A DNA stretch of 34,713 nt from Spirochaetales bacterium. GTDB lineage: Bacteria > Spirochaetota > Spirochaetia > DAHUYW01. The notes below the pieces were generated by a model. It was not told the origin of the DNA. It saw nothing but the letters and a program-made list of their open reading frames with translations, and made no database searches. Shown in pieces: positions 24,079-32,280 of this stretch. Positions within the stretch are counted from its first letter, which is position 1; the number at the start of each line of letters is the position of its first letter. Both the position numbers and the translations under genes were made by a program. The stretch covers positions 1-34,713 of the forward strand of contig DAHVAK010000270.1 of NCBI GenBank assembly GCA_027314665.1. The letters are read 5' to 3'.

Positions 24079-25773
24079 ATGCCGAAGATCGAAGTCTCCG
24101 AACAGTCCCTGAGCAGGCTCCTGGGGCGCTCGATCGCGCCCGAGGAGCTCGAGGGGCTCCTCACGGTCGCAAAGGGAGAGCTCGACGGGCGCGAGGGCGA
24201 TCTGCTGAAAGTGGAGCTGAACGACACCAACCGCCCGGACCTTTGGTCGACGGCGGGGCTGGCCCGGGCGCTTCGCGTCTACCTCGGCGGGCCGACCCCG
24301 CGCTACGACTTCTTCTCGACCCCGACGACGGCGAAAGACTCCGGCGAGCGGATCATCGAGGTCGATCCGGCCCTTCGCGAGATCCGGCCCTACATTGCGG
24401 GGTTCGTCGCTTCGGGTTGCGCTCTCGACGAGCCGGCCCTCAAAGACCTCATCCAGACCCAGGAGAAGCTCTGCTGGAACTTCGGGCGCAAGCGCCAGTC
24501 GATCGCAATGGGGGTCTACCGCAGCGACGCGATCGTCTACCCGGTCCGCTACCGCGCGGCCAACCCGGAGAGCACCCGCTTTGTTCCCCTGGGGGCCGAG
24601 CCTCCCCGTCCGATGAGCCTGCGCGAGATTCTCCGCGACCATCCGAAGGGCCAGGAGTTCGGCTCGATCGTCGCTTCCTTCCCTCGCTTTCCCTACCTGG
24701 AGGACGCGCGGGGAGCCACCCTCTCCTTTCCGCCCGTCATCAACAGCGCCGACGTGGGCGCCGTCAAGGCGGGCGACTCCAGCCTCTTCATCGAGCTCAC
24801 CGGAACCGATCTCTCCACCCTGCTCCTCGCCGCCTCGATCGTGGCCTGCGATCTAGCCGACCAGGGTTTCACGATTCTTCCTGTGGCGGTGCGCTATCCC
24901 TTCGACACCCCTTACGGGCGCGAGGTAATCACCCCTCTCTACTTTCAAAACGAGATCTCAGTGGAGATTGACTACGCCAACAAGCTTCTCGGAGCCCGCC
25001 TTTCGGTCGAGGAGGCGGCAGCCGCCGTGCGGCAGATGGGCTGCCCGGCCAAGGTCGCCGGAAGCAGGCTCACGGTTACCGTTCCGGAGTATCGAAACGA
25101 CTTCCTCCATCCGGTCGACATCATTGAGGATGTCATGATGGCCCGGGGGGTGGAGAGCTTCGAGCCGCTCCCGCCGAGCGACTTCACGGTGGGTCGCCTC
25201 TCGGAGGCCGAAGGCCTCGCGCGGCGGGTCAAGGATGTCATGGTCGGCCTCGGCTACCAGGAGATGATCTTCAACTACCTCGGCTCCGGGCGCGATTTCG
25301 TCGAGCGTATGGGCATCTCCCCCGAGGGGATGGTGCGAATCGCGAACCCCATGAGCGAGAACTACGAGTACCTGCGCTCCTCAATCCTTCCCTCTCTCCT
25401 CGAGGCGGAGGCGGTCTCGGCTCACGCCGTCTATCCCCACCTGCTCTTCGAGGTGGGAAAGGTTTCCTACCTGGATGCGAGCGACGCCTCGGGAACGGTG
25501 ACGCGCGACTACCTCGGTCTCATGATCGCCGACAAGGAGGCCAGCTTCAATCAGGTGCGTGCACACCTCTCGGTCTTGTTCTATTATTTGTCCTTGGAGC
25601 ATGCGCTGGAGGCGGCGAGCGATTTGCGCTTCATTCCGGGGCGCTGCGCGGCGGTGATCGTCGGAGGAAAGCGAATCGGCCTCTTTGGCGAGATCCACCC
25701 GCAGGTGCTCGAGAATTGGGGCATCCAGATGCCCTGTGCTGGGGGGGAGATCGATCTGGGCCTGCTCCCGTGA
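24079..25773 (+). CDS. pheT: Phenylalanyl-tRNA synthetase beta subunit, archaeal/eukaryotic type
   Basis: This subunit completes the (alpha-beta)2 enzyme and contains the B3/B4 editing region and the B5 and pseudo-catalytic domains. With 564 residues it has the archaeal size; bacterial PheT has about 800 and carries an EMAP-type tRNA-binding domain and a C-terminal anticodon-binding domain, both missing here. Recognisable pieces are VELNDTNRPDLWSTAGLARAL near the start, the B5 stretch around VTVPEYRNDFLHPVDIIEDVMMARG, and IRIANPMSENYEYLRSS-like text (VRIANPMSENYEYLRSSILPSLL) in the core fold, then LFGEIHPQVLENWGI at the end. The ATG is served by the GGAGGAGG that lies inside the end of pheS, so the two are coupled. 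Confidence 0.97.
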   Translation: MPKIEVSEQSLSRLLGRSIAPEELEGLLTVAKGELDGREGDLLKVELNDTNRPDLWSTAGLARALRVYLGGPTPRYDFFSTPTTAKDSGERIIEVDPALREIRPYIAGFVASGCALDEPALKDLIQTQEKLCWNFGRKRQSIAMGVYRSDAIVYPVRYRAANPESTRFVPLGAEPPRPMSLREILRDHPKGQEFGSIVASFPRFPYLEDARGATLSFPPVINSADVGAVKAGDSSLFIELTGTDLSTLLLAASIVACDLADQGFTILPVAVRYPFDTPYGREVITPLYFQNEISVEIDYANKLLGARLSVEEAAAAVRQMGCPAKVAGSRLTVTVPEYRNDFLHPVDIIEDVMMARGVESFEPLPPSDFTVGRLSEAEGLARRVKDVMVGLGYQEMIFNYLGSGRDFVERMGISPEGMVRIANPMSENYEYLRSSILPSLLEAEAVSAHAVYPHLLFEVGKVSYLDASDASGTVTRDYLGLMIADKEASFNQVRAHLSVLFYYLSLEHALEAASDLRFIPGRCAAVIVGGKRIGLFGEIHPQVLENWGIQMPCAGGEIDLGLLP

Positions 25774-25797
25774 TCCCCGCCTGAACGGAGGAAAGCC

Positions 25798-26292
25798 ATG
25801 GAGATCAAGCTTCACGCGGTACAGCTTGCCTGGGAGGAGGGCTGCAACATCATCGTGGGCCAAACCCACTTCATAAAGAGCGTCGAAGACATCGCCGAGA
25901 TCGTCGTCGGCTCGGTCCCCGGAATAGAGTACGGGCTCGCCTTCTGCGAGGCCTCGGGGCCCAGTCTTATCCGCACCGAGGGCAACAACGCGAAGCTCGT
26001 CGGAGAGGCGACCGAGTGCGCGCGCGCCGTCGGTGCAGGCCACACCTTTTATCTCATTATCAAGAACGCCTTCCCGATCAACATCCTCAATCAGCTAAAA
26101 GGGTGCGCCGAAGTGGCGAGCATCTACGCGGCGACGGCGAATCCGCTGCAGATCGCCGTTGCCGAAAGCCCCCAAGGCAGAGGGATTATGGGAGTCATCG
26201 ACGGCTCGTCGCCGAAGGGGGTGGAGACCGAAGCTGACAAGCGCGCGCGAAAGGAGCTCTTGCGGAGGTTCGGCTACAAGTTCTCTGTATAG
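25798..26292 (+). CDS. Adenosine-specific kinase family protein (PF04008 type)
   Basis: A 164-residue cytoplasmic protein of a small family common in archaea and scattered in bacteria, described from an archaeal crystal structure as an adenosine-specific kinase; the physiological role is poorly known. The conserved features are visible: NIIVGQTHFIKSVEDIAEIV near the start, YGLAFCEASGP, RTEGN, AGHTFYLIIKNAFPINILNQLKGCAEV, and IYAATANPLQIAVAE with GRGIMGVIDG. The length matches the family (about 160). It follows pheT by 24 nt with a strong site (GGAGG) and is probably in the same transcript. Family assignment is firm; the reaction in this organism is not. Confidence 0.88.
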   Translation: MEIKLHAVQLAWEEGCNIIVGQTHFIKSVEDIAEIVVGSVPGIEYGLAFCEASGPSLIRTEGNNAKLVGEATECARAVGAGHTFYLIIKNAFPINILNQLKGCAEVASIYAATANPLQIAVAESPQGRGIMGVIDGSSPKGVETEADKRARKELLRRFGYKFSV

Positions 26293-26321
26293 AGTGCAGG
26301 GCGATCGCGAGGGGGACGGAA

Positions 26322-27578
26322 GTGAAGAAGATACTTATTGTCGACGAGTCTCCGCTTTTTCGAGACTACCTGGCGAAGAAGCTCGTCGAGAAGGGGTTCA
26401 ACGTGGTCCAAGGATTGAACGGGCTCGACGGCGCCATCAAGATGCGCAGAGAGGTGCCCGATCTCGTGATCATGGACTACTACCTTACGCGCAAGAACTC
26501 ACTCGAGCTGCTTCAGGAGAAGAAGGAGAACCCGAACGTCTCCGGAAAGCCGGTGATCATGGTCTCCTCCAAGATCGACAAGGAGAAGCTCGTCGAGCTG
26601 AAGCCCTTCAACGTGAAAAAGATCTTCACGAAGCCGCTCAAGATCGACGTCCTCCTGAAGTCGGTGGCCGAGCTCCTCGGCGAGAGCATCGAGATGGATG
26701 ATACCCCGTGCATCATGGAGGCGCACTTCAACGACGAGATCCTGTTCATCGAGATTGCCCTGGGTTTGAACGCGGAGAAGATCGAGCTACTCCAATACAA
26801 GATCACGGAGCTGCTCGATCTCTATCAGGTGCGCATCCCCAAGGTGCTCCTGATGCTCGCGAACCTGCCGCTGAAGGTCGGCGACTCGGGCAAGCTCCAG
26901 GCGCTTCTCCGAGCGGTTCTCGACTACGGCGGCGCCAATGCCCGCAACGTGAAGATCCTCACCAACGACGATTTCGTAAAAGGCTATGTCTCCTCCCACC
27001 CCGACTTTGCCGCGATCGAGGTCGTGAACTCGCTGGAGAAGGCGATGGACTCCCTCCTCATCGCCAAGCCGGAAGGCAGCGGACGGGATCCGATCGCGCG
27101 CGAGCGCCTCCTCAAGAGCCTCACCCCGAAGTCCGACAAGGAGGAGACGGTCGAGATGCGCTTCGCAGCCGAGGCGGCCTCGCCTCAGGAGAGCCTCGGC
27201 CAGCTCGGAAAGGACGTGACGATCGGGGTGGTCGACGACGACGAGATCATTCGCGAGCTGGTGAAGACGGTGTTTTCCGACACCGGGTGGTCGATCCGCA
27301 CCTACGTGAACGGCAAGGAGTTCGTGAACGACCCGCTTTCGAGCTCCCTCGATCTCATCTTTCTCGATCTGATGATGCCGGAGATGGACGGCTTCCAGGT
27401 GCTCGAGCACCTGAGGCAGCACTCTCTGCGCCTGCCCATCATCATCCTTTCGGCTCTCTCGCAGAAGGAGACGGTCGTGCGGGCGGTGAGCTACGGGGTG
27501 TCCAGCTACATGATAAAGCCGCTGCGCCCCGACCGGATTCTCATGAAGGCGGCGGAGATCCTCAAAACCAATTTCTAA
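26322..27578 (+). CDS. Double-receiver response regulator with a STAS-like middle domain
   Basis: A 418-residue cytoplasmic regulator. Receiver 1 (residues 1-120) has the phospho-acceptor Asp52 (LVIMDYYL), with the conserved Ser and Lys in VSSK and TKP. Receiver 2 (residues 300-418) has an acidic VVDDDE pair, Asp349 (LIFLDLMMPEMDG) and IKPLRP. Between them, residues 130-250 (ILFIEIALGLNAEKIELLQY, then VLLMLANLPLKVGDSGKL, then NVKILTNDD) look like a STAS or anti-anti-sigma-type fold by pattern, which I infer from the alternating strands and helices only. There is no DNA-binding or enzyme output domain, so it probably works through protein contact. GTG 26322 follows GAGGGGG. The hybrid kinase gene starts about 15 nt after the stop and is the obvious partner. 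Confidence 0.88.
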   Translation: MKKILIVDESPLFRDYLAKKLVEKGFNVVQGLNGLDGAIKMRREVPDLVIMDYYLTRKNSLELLQEKKENPNVSGKPVIMVSSKIDKEKLVELKPFNVKKIFTKPLKIDVLLKSVAELLGESIEMDDTPCIMEAHFNDEILFIEIALGLNAEKIELLQYKITELLDLYQVRIPKVLLMLANLPLKVGDSGKLQALLRAVLDYGGANARNVKILTNDDFVKGYVSSHPDFAAIEVVNSLEKAMDSLLIAKPEGSGRDPIARERLLKSLTPKSDKEETVEMRFAAEAASPQESLGQLGKDVTIGVVDDDEIIRELVKTVFSDTGWSIRTYVNGKEFVNDPLSSSLDLIFLDLMMPEMDGFQVLEHLRQHSLRLPIIILSALSQKETVVRAVSYGVSSYMIKPLRPDRILMKAAEILKTNF

Positions 27579-27595
27579 AAGGAGAACCGGCGACG
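27579..27595 (+). promoter_or_regulatory. Strong ribosome binding site followed by ACG in place of a start codon
   Basis: AAGGAG (27579-27584) is a near-perfect Shine-Dalgarno. Eight nt later, at the ideal spacing, the kinase frame has ACG (27593), followed by AAC AAC CTG GAG ATC. No ATG, GTG or TTG lies in this frame at a suitable distance. One T-to-C change would turn an ATG into this ACG. Confidence 0.6.
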
Positions 27596-30121
27596 AACAA
27601 CCTGGAGATCTACCGGAGCATCTTCCGCGATTCGTCGGTTGGGGTCGTGCTCTTCGGAAAAAGCGGGGCGATTCTCCTGACGAACGAGGCCTTTCGCCGC
27701 ATGGTCGCCAAGAGCGAGGCGGGGCTCGAAAAGATCCTGCTGCTCGATCTGGTGCACCCCGACGACCGCGACTACTGCCTCGGGGCGATCGCGCGCCTGT
27801 CCGGAGGGAAGGCGCGCCATGAGACCGTCGACCTTCGCTACCTCGGCGGGAAAGGGCGCACGGCATGGTGTCGGATCCACTTCTCTCTCGCCGCCCTCCC
27901 CGATCGGCCAGGGCGTTTCATGATCGGCTTGGTCGAAGACATCAGCCAGCAGAAGATCAACGAGGAGCGGATCATCGCTTCCCGGTCGGCGGCGGAGGAG
28001 GCTTTCCGCCAGGCGCACGAGGAGCGAGAGAACGCCGAGCGCGCCCGGCTTGTGTCGCAGAACGCGGCTCAGACGAAGTCCGACTTCCTCGCGAACATGA
28101 GCCACGAGATCCGCACCCCGATCCACACCGTCATCGGCATGAGCGATCTCCTCGCCGAGACTCGCCTCGACGCCGAGCAGCAGGAGTACACCGCGCAGAT
28201 CCAGTTCGCGGCGGAGGTTCTGCTCGGGCTTGTCAACGATGTGCTGGATTTCTCCAAGATCGAGGCGGGGAAGCTCGTCCTTGAATCGATCGATTTCGAT
28301 CTCTACAAGATGGCGGGGGAGGCCGTGGATCTCGTCGCGCTGGAGGCGCACAAGAAGGGCCTGGAGGTGATTCTCTTCATCGAGAACGACGTCCCCCGCT
28401 TCGTTCGCGGCGACCCGGTGAGACTCCGACAGATCGTCATCAACCTGTTCAACAACGCGGTGAAGTTCACCCACGAGGGGGAGATCGTCGTCTCGATCAT
28501 GAAGATTCTCGAGACCGAGACGAGCGTGAAGCTTCATCTCTTCGTGAAGGACACCGGGGTCGGGATCCCCGCCGAGAAGCGCTCGCGCCTCTTCCAGGTC
28601 TTCTCCCAGGTCGATTCTTCGACGACGAGGAAGTACGGCGGCTCGGGGCTCGGGCTCTCGATCTCGAAGAGCCTCGTGGAGCTCATGCAGGGCGAGATCG
28701 GGGTGGAAAGCAAGGAGGGGGTCGGATCCACCTTCTGGTTCAGCATCGAGTTCGGCAAGAGCCTGACGGCGCCGGTCCCCGAATGGGACGACCTCGAGCT
28801 GCTCGCAGGGAAGAAGGCGCTCATCGTCGACGACATCGCCTCCGCCCGAATCGTGGTCGCGCGCTATCTGGAGGGGTGGGGCTGCAGGGTCGTTCAGATC
28901 AACGGCGGGAACGAGGCCCTCGCTGCGATGCGCTCGAGCGCCGAATCCGGCGCGCCCTACGACCTGTGCCTCATCGACCTGCTCATGCCCGGGATGGACG
29001 GCTGGCAGCTCGCGAGCGAGATCAACGCCGACAGGCGGATCAACGGAGCGAAGCTCTTCCTCCTGAGTCCGGCGGGCAAGAGCGGCGAGGAAGCCAAGAT
29101 GAAGCTCCTTGGCTGGTACGACGGATACTTGAGCAAGCCCGTGAAGAAGGGGCTCCTCTTCGACACCCTGCTCCGCGAGTACCGCGATAAGCACGAGCTG
29201 GAGGCCCCTGAGGAGCTCGCGCCGCTTGAGCCGGAGAGTCCGGCGGAGGGACGAGAGTCGGAGCTTCCGAAGGCGCGGCTCCTGGTGGCGGAGGATCACG
29301 AGGTGAACCGCCGCCTTTTTGAGACGATCCTCACGAGCCTGGGCTTCCCGGTCGAGCTTGCGACGAACGGGCGCGAGGCGGTCGCGGCCGTGACCGCGAG
29401 GCCCGCAGGCTACTTTGGGCTCATCTTCATGGACGTTCAGATGCCCGAGATGAACGGCTACGAGGCCGCGACGCGGATTCGCGCGGCGGGCTTCGACATC
29501 CCCATCATCGCCGTGACCGCAAGCGTCACCGAGAGCGAGCGGGAGAGATGCCGTGAGGCGGGCATGTCCGATTTTCTCGGAAAGCCCTTCAAGAAGGGCG
29601 ACCTCGTGCCGGTGCTAGCCGAGTGGCTGAGAGGCTCAAGCGGCGCGTCGCCGCAAGGATCGGCGCCTCCCGGCGCTCCGAGCGCGGGGCAGCCCTTTGC
29701 AGAGGGCAGCGCCCCCGCACGGGGCGCGTCCGACGAGCCGCCGGACCCTGCTTCCGCCGACGGAGATCTCGCGGGCGTCGATCCGGCAATCTTCGACTAT
29801 CGCGAGGCGGTCTCGATCTTCATGGGAAAGTCGGAGGTCGTCGTGCGAATGCTCCATGCCTTCGTGGAGAGGGTGGAGGGACAGCTGCCGAAGATTCGAA
29901 GCGCCCTGTCCTCGGGGGATCTTGCCTCCGCGAAGGCCGAGGCTCACTCGATCAAGGGTGGCGGATGGAACCTGCAGATCCGTCGGGTCGGCGACGCCGC
30001 GGCGAAGCTCGAAGCCGCAGCGGCCGATCAGAACTCGGCCTTCGCCGTGCGGGCCCTCGACCGCCTCGAAGCCGCCTACGCCGAGCTCAAGGCTGCCGTC
30101 GGCGGCCCCCTGCCGGTGTAG
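27593..30121 (+). CDS. Hybrid sensor histidine kinase (PAS-HisKA-HATPase-REC-REC-Hpt)
   Basis: A cytoplasmic phosphorelay kinase of 842 residues if ACG 27593 is the start. A PAS domain (1-115) is followed by a coiled coil (EERIIASRSAAEEAFRQAHE). HisKA has His171 in SHEIRTPIH. The ATPase domain shows the N box (NLFNNAVKFTHEG), DTGVGIP and GGSGLGLSISKSL. Receiver 1 has Asp462 (LIDLLMPGMDG), receiver 2 has Asp614 (FMDVQMPEMNG), and after a Pro/Ala/Gly-rich linker the Hpt domain has His785 (EAHSIKGGGW). The layout is BarA/ArcB-like but without membrane segments. The track extends this frame back to 26708, which overlaps the regulator gene and is not coding. The usual start codon is missing at the place set by the ribosome site. 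Phosphate could pass from Hpt to the upstream double-receiver protein. Confidence 0.9.
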   Translation, partial: TNNLEIYRSIFRDSSVGVVLFGKSGAILLTNEAFRRMVAKSEAGLEKILLLDLVHPDDRDYCLGAIARLSGGKARHETVDLRYLGGKGRTAWCRIHFSLAALPDRPGRFMIGLVEDISQQKINEERIIASRSAAEEAFRQAHEERENAERARLVSQNAAQTKSDFLANMSHEIRTPIHTVIGMSDLLAETRLDAEQQEYTAQIQFAAEVLLGLVNDVLDFSKIEAGKLVLESIDFDLYKMAGEAVDLVALEAHKKGLEVILFIENDVPRFVRGDPVRLRQIVINLFNNAVKFTHEGEIVVSIMKILETETSVKLHLFVKDTGVGIPAEKRSRLFQVFSQVDSSTTRKYGGSGLGLSISKSLVELMQGEIGVESKEGVGSTFWFSIEFGKSLTAPVPEWDDLELLAGKKALIVDDIASARIVVARYLEGWGCRVVQINGGNEALAAMRSSAESGAPYDLCLIDLLMPGMDGWQLASEINADRRINGAKLFLLSPAGKSGEEAKMKLLGWYDGYLSKPVKKGLLFDTLLREYRDKHELEAPEELAPLEPESPAEGRESELPKARLLVAEDHEVNRRLFETILTSLGFPVELATNGREAVAAVTARPAGYFGLIFMDVQMPEMNGYEAATRIRAAGFDIPIIAVTASVTESERERCREAGMSDFLGKPFKKGDLVPVLAEWLRGSSGASPQGSAPPGAPSAGQPFAEGSAPARGASDEPPDPASADGDLAGVDPAIFDYREAVSIFMGKSEVVVRMLHAFVERVEGQLPKIRSALSSGDLASAKAEAHSIKGGGWNLQIRRVGDAAAKLEAAAADQNSAFAVRALDRLEAAYAELKAAVGGPLPV

Positions 30122-30136
30122 GGCCCGGCGATCGCT

Positions 30137-30161
30137 CCGCCGGAGACTTCCTCTCCGGCGG
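30137..30161. terminator. Perfect 10-bp hairpin between convergent genes
   Basis: CCGCCGGAGA pairs perfectly with TCTCCGGCGG around the loop CTTCC, 15 nt after the kinase stop. No T run follows, so it is a terminator-like or RNA-stabilising hairpin. A second, smaller one (GGCGAGG, TCCG, CCTCGCC) lies at 30201-30218. Together they could end transcription of both convergent genes. Confidence 0.5.
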
Positions 30162-30276
30162 CATTCGTCCGCGGTAGCCCTCTTCAATTCGATGGAACAA
30201 GGCGAGGTCCGCCTCGCCGCTGCGCCTCAGCAGGCGGCGTCAAGGGGGAGCGACCGCGAAGGCCCGGCGGACCTGG

Positions 30277-31101
30277 CTACTGGGCCTGCCCCTGGAGCGC
30301 CACCGGGACATAGACCCAGCCGTAGGGCGTCCCGCAGGTGATCGAGCCGCCGAGGGTGAAGGAGACGGCCTGAGCCTGGATGGCATTCAGGATCATGCTC
30401 AAGGTCTTCCCGGTCGAGTTCTCCATCTGGAGGGTCACCGTCGCGATCTCGCCTGGTTGGATTGCGGTGGACCGCTCGGTGTGCAGGAGCCGGTACCTCT
30501 CCTGATTCAGCACCAGGTAGGTGTCGATCCGGTCGACCGAGATGGGAAAGCTGTTTGTATTCTTGACGTTGAGCCTGATGCGAAAAAGATCCTGCGTGGG
30601 CAGTCCAACTGCGCCCGCAAAGCTGACCTCCGGAATGCGCGGAATCGGAAGCTCCACCGTGCGGCTGAAGGCAATCGGCTCGAAGCCGAAGGAGGCCTGC
30701 GGATACACCATGCCGTCGAAGGTCACCCGCAGCTTCCCTTCGGCGAGAAGATTCGGCGCCGACTTGAGGATGTCCTGCATGGAGATCTGAAACGGGAAGG
30801 TGACGTACTCATCCCCGTTTCCATCCATCCTCTTCAGATCGGTGAAGCTGGAGGTGAAGAGCTGCTTGTCGAACAGGGCGCTTCCATAGTCAATCTTGTC
30901 GAGACCGAGCGACTGGCGCATCGTATTGTGAACCGTGACCCTCGCTTCGAACTTGATCACATCGGGGGTAATGACGGTGGAGGATAGCCGGCTTACCTGT
31001 ACTGTGGGGGGCTGCGGAGTTTCGGGTCCTTGGCTCGCGCAGGCGGCGAGCAACGCGACGGCTGCTATGCCTGCAAGGAACAGACGTACGGTTTTTTTCA
31101 T
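30277..31101 (-). CDS. LEA14-type (LEA_2/WHy domain) lipoprotein
   Basis: A 274-residue secreted lipoprotein: the signal LFLAGIAAVALLAAC ends in a good lipobox with Cys21. Two LEA_2-like beta-sandwich repeats follow. The first includes FEARVTVHNTMRQSLGLDKIDYGSALFD, the second IRLNVKNTNSFPISVDRIDTYLVLN; the pattern of an N-rich turn, a hydrophobic strand and an I/L-DY segment is shared. Each ends in a segment such as TFPFQISMQDIL or TVTLQMENSTGKTL. Proteins of this class are common in spirochaetes and in desiccation-linked families, but no biochemical role is settled. The ATG follows AGAGG. It stands alone, convergent with the kinase gene. Confidence 0.85.
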   Translation of the reverse strand: MKKTVRLFLAGIAAVALLAACASQGPETPQPPTVQVSRLSSTVITPDVIKFEARVTVHNTMRQSLGLDKIDYGSALFDKQLFTSSFTDLKRMDGNGDEYVTFPFQISMQDILKSAPNLLAEGKLRVTFDGMVYPQASFGFEPIAFSRTVELPIPRIPEVSFAGAVGLPTQDLFRIRLNVKNTNSFPISVDRIDTYLVLNQERYRLLHTERSTAIQPGEIATVTLQMENSTGKTLSMILNAIQAQAVSFTLGGSITCGTPYGWVYVPVALQGQAQ

Positions 31102-31165
31102 GACGACCTCTGGGGCGCATTGTACCGGGCGCTCCGCCCCGCGGTCAAGGCGAAGTTTTCCCTCC

Positions 31166-32068
31166 TCATGCGGTGAGCCTGCCGCTCCCGTGTCCCTCGG
31201 GAGAGGGATCGCTTAGGTAGGGCAGTCCGCTCACCCGCTCGCTCAAGGTCCAAAGCCGTCGAGCCGCCCGCTCATCATAGGTGCGCATGGCCGACGATCG
31301 GGGCTCGTCCATGTACCAGTACCCTCCGGCCTCATTGGCAACCAGGGGATTCGTCGCGAGGAAGACGATCGAGGCCGCGGACTGCGCCGCGCTGATGCCG
31401 TGTCGGGCATGCCAGCGCCAGAGACGGCGAATAAGCAGGCCGGTCTCCTTTTCGCCGAACTTCGTGTCGACGAGGCCCGGATCGGCGGCAAAGGTCGCGA
31501 TCGTGGCCTCGCGGCTGCCGGCCGGATAGGCAGCAAGGCGCCTCGCGAGCTCGTGGGTGAAGAGGACTGTCGCGAGCTTCGATTGGGCGTAGGCTGAAAG
31601 ACCGTTGTACCAGCGGCGCATGCCGACGTCTCGCCAGTGGATCCGCCCGAAGGCGTGGGAATCGGAGCTGACCGTGATGACGCGCGCCCCCGGCGCCAGG
31701 TGAGGCAGGAGGAGCCCCGTGAGCAGGAAGGCGGCGAGATAGTTGACCGCAAACTGGATCTCGATTCCGTCGACGCTCTCTTTTCTGCGCCAGGTGAACA
31801 ATCCGGCATTGTTGATGAGGATGTCGATCGGCGCGTTTCGGGCCGCAATCCGTTGCGCGAGCGCCCTGACCTCCGCCTGCGACGAGAGGTCCGCCAGCTC
31901 GCATTCTCCTCCGCTGCCTGCGCTGCGGATGCGGCTGAGCGCCTGGGCGCAGCGGGCGCCGTCCCTCCCGACCCCGATGACTCTCGCCCCGAGGGAGGCG
32001 AGGCTGCAGGCGATCTCGAGGCCGATCCCCGAGGTCGCTCCCGTGACGACACACACCTTACCGTTCAT
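31166..32068 (-). CDS. Short-chain dehydrogenase/reductase (retinol-dehydrogenase-like SDR)
   Basis: A 300-residue NAD(P)-dependent oxidoreductase with a Rossmann fold. The cofactor motif is VTGATSGIG (about residues 8-16), followed by DLSS, NNAG, the catalytic Ser in VSSDSH and the YAQSK active-site motif. The layout resembles the retinol-dehydrogenase/WWOX-like branch (FAVNYLAAFLLTGLLLP). The substrate cannot be predicted. The track begins at 32134, but ATG 32068 directly precedes the fold and has GAGGAG 9 nt upstream. Downstream of the conserved core the protein carries a 70-residue tail with ANEAGGYWYMDE, common in this branch. It diverges from the nagB-like gene. Confidence 0.92.
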   Translation of the reverse strand: MNGKVCVVTGATSGIGLEIACSLASLGARVIGVGRDGARCAQALSRIRSAGSGGECELADLSSQAEVRALAQRIAARNAPIDILINNAGLFTWRRKESVDGIEIQFAVNYLAAFLLTGLLLPHLAPGARVITVSSDSHAFGRIHWRDVGMRRWYNGLSAYAQSKLATVLFTHELARRLAAYPAGSREATIATFAADPGLVDTKFGEKETGLLIRRLWRWHARHGISAAQSAASIVFLATNPLVANEAGGYWYMDEPRSSAMRTYDERAARRLWTLSERVSGLPYLSDPSPEGHGSGRLTA

Positions 32069-32280
32069 GGAGCTCTTCTCCTCACTGCAAGTGTATCGCG
32101 ATTTCTCCCGAGGACAGGGTCGCCGGGCGCGCAAGCCGCGCGGGCAGGGAATCGCCGCCGCGCGCCTCGCCGCCGCCGGGCTTGTTTTCCCCTGAACGGG
32201 GCGGGGTGGTGGATGCCCCCGCGCCCTCTGTTTACACGGCGGCGTCGGACGGGTAAGCTTTTCGACCGAAGAGGTGCACG

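Noticed and set aside
26708-27592. Track ORF of 1137 aa that extends the kinase frame far upstream
   Set aside because: Its first 290 residues are Arg/Pro/His-rich and lie in another frame of the well-supported response-regulator gene, so that part is a shadow; the kinase begins only after the regulator's stop.
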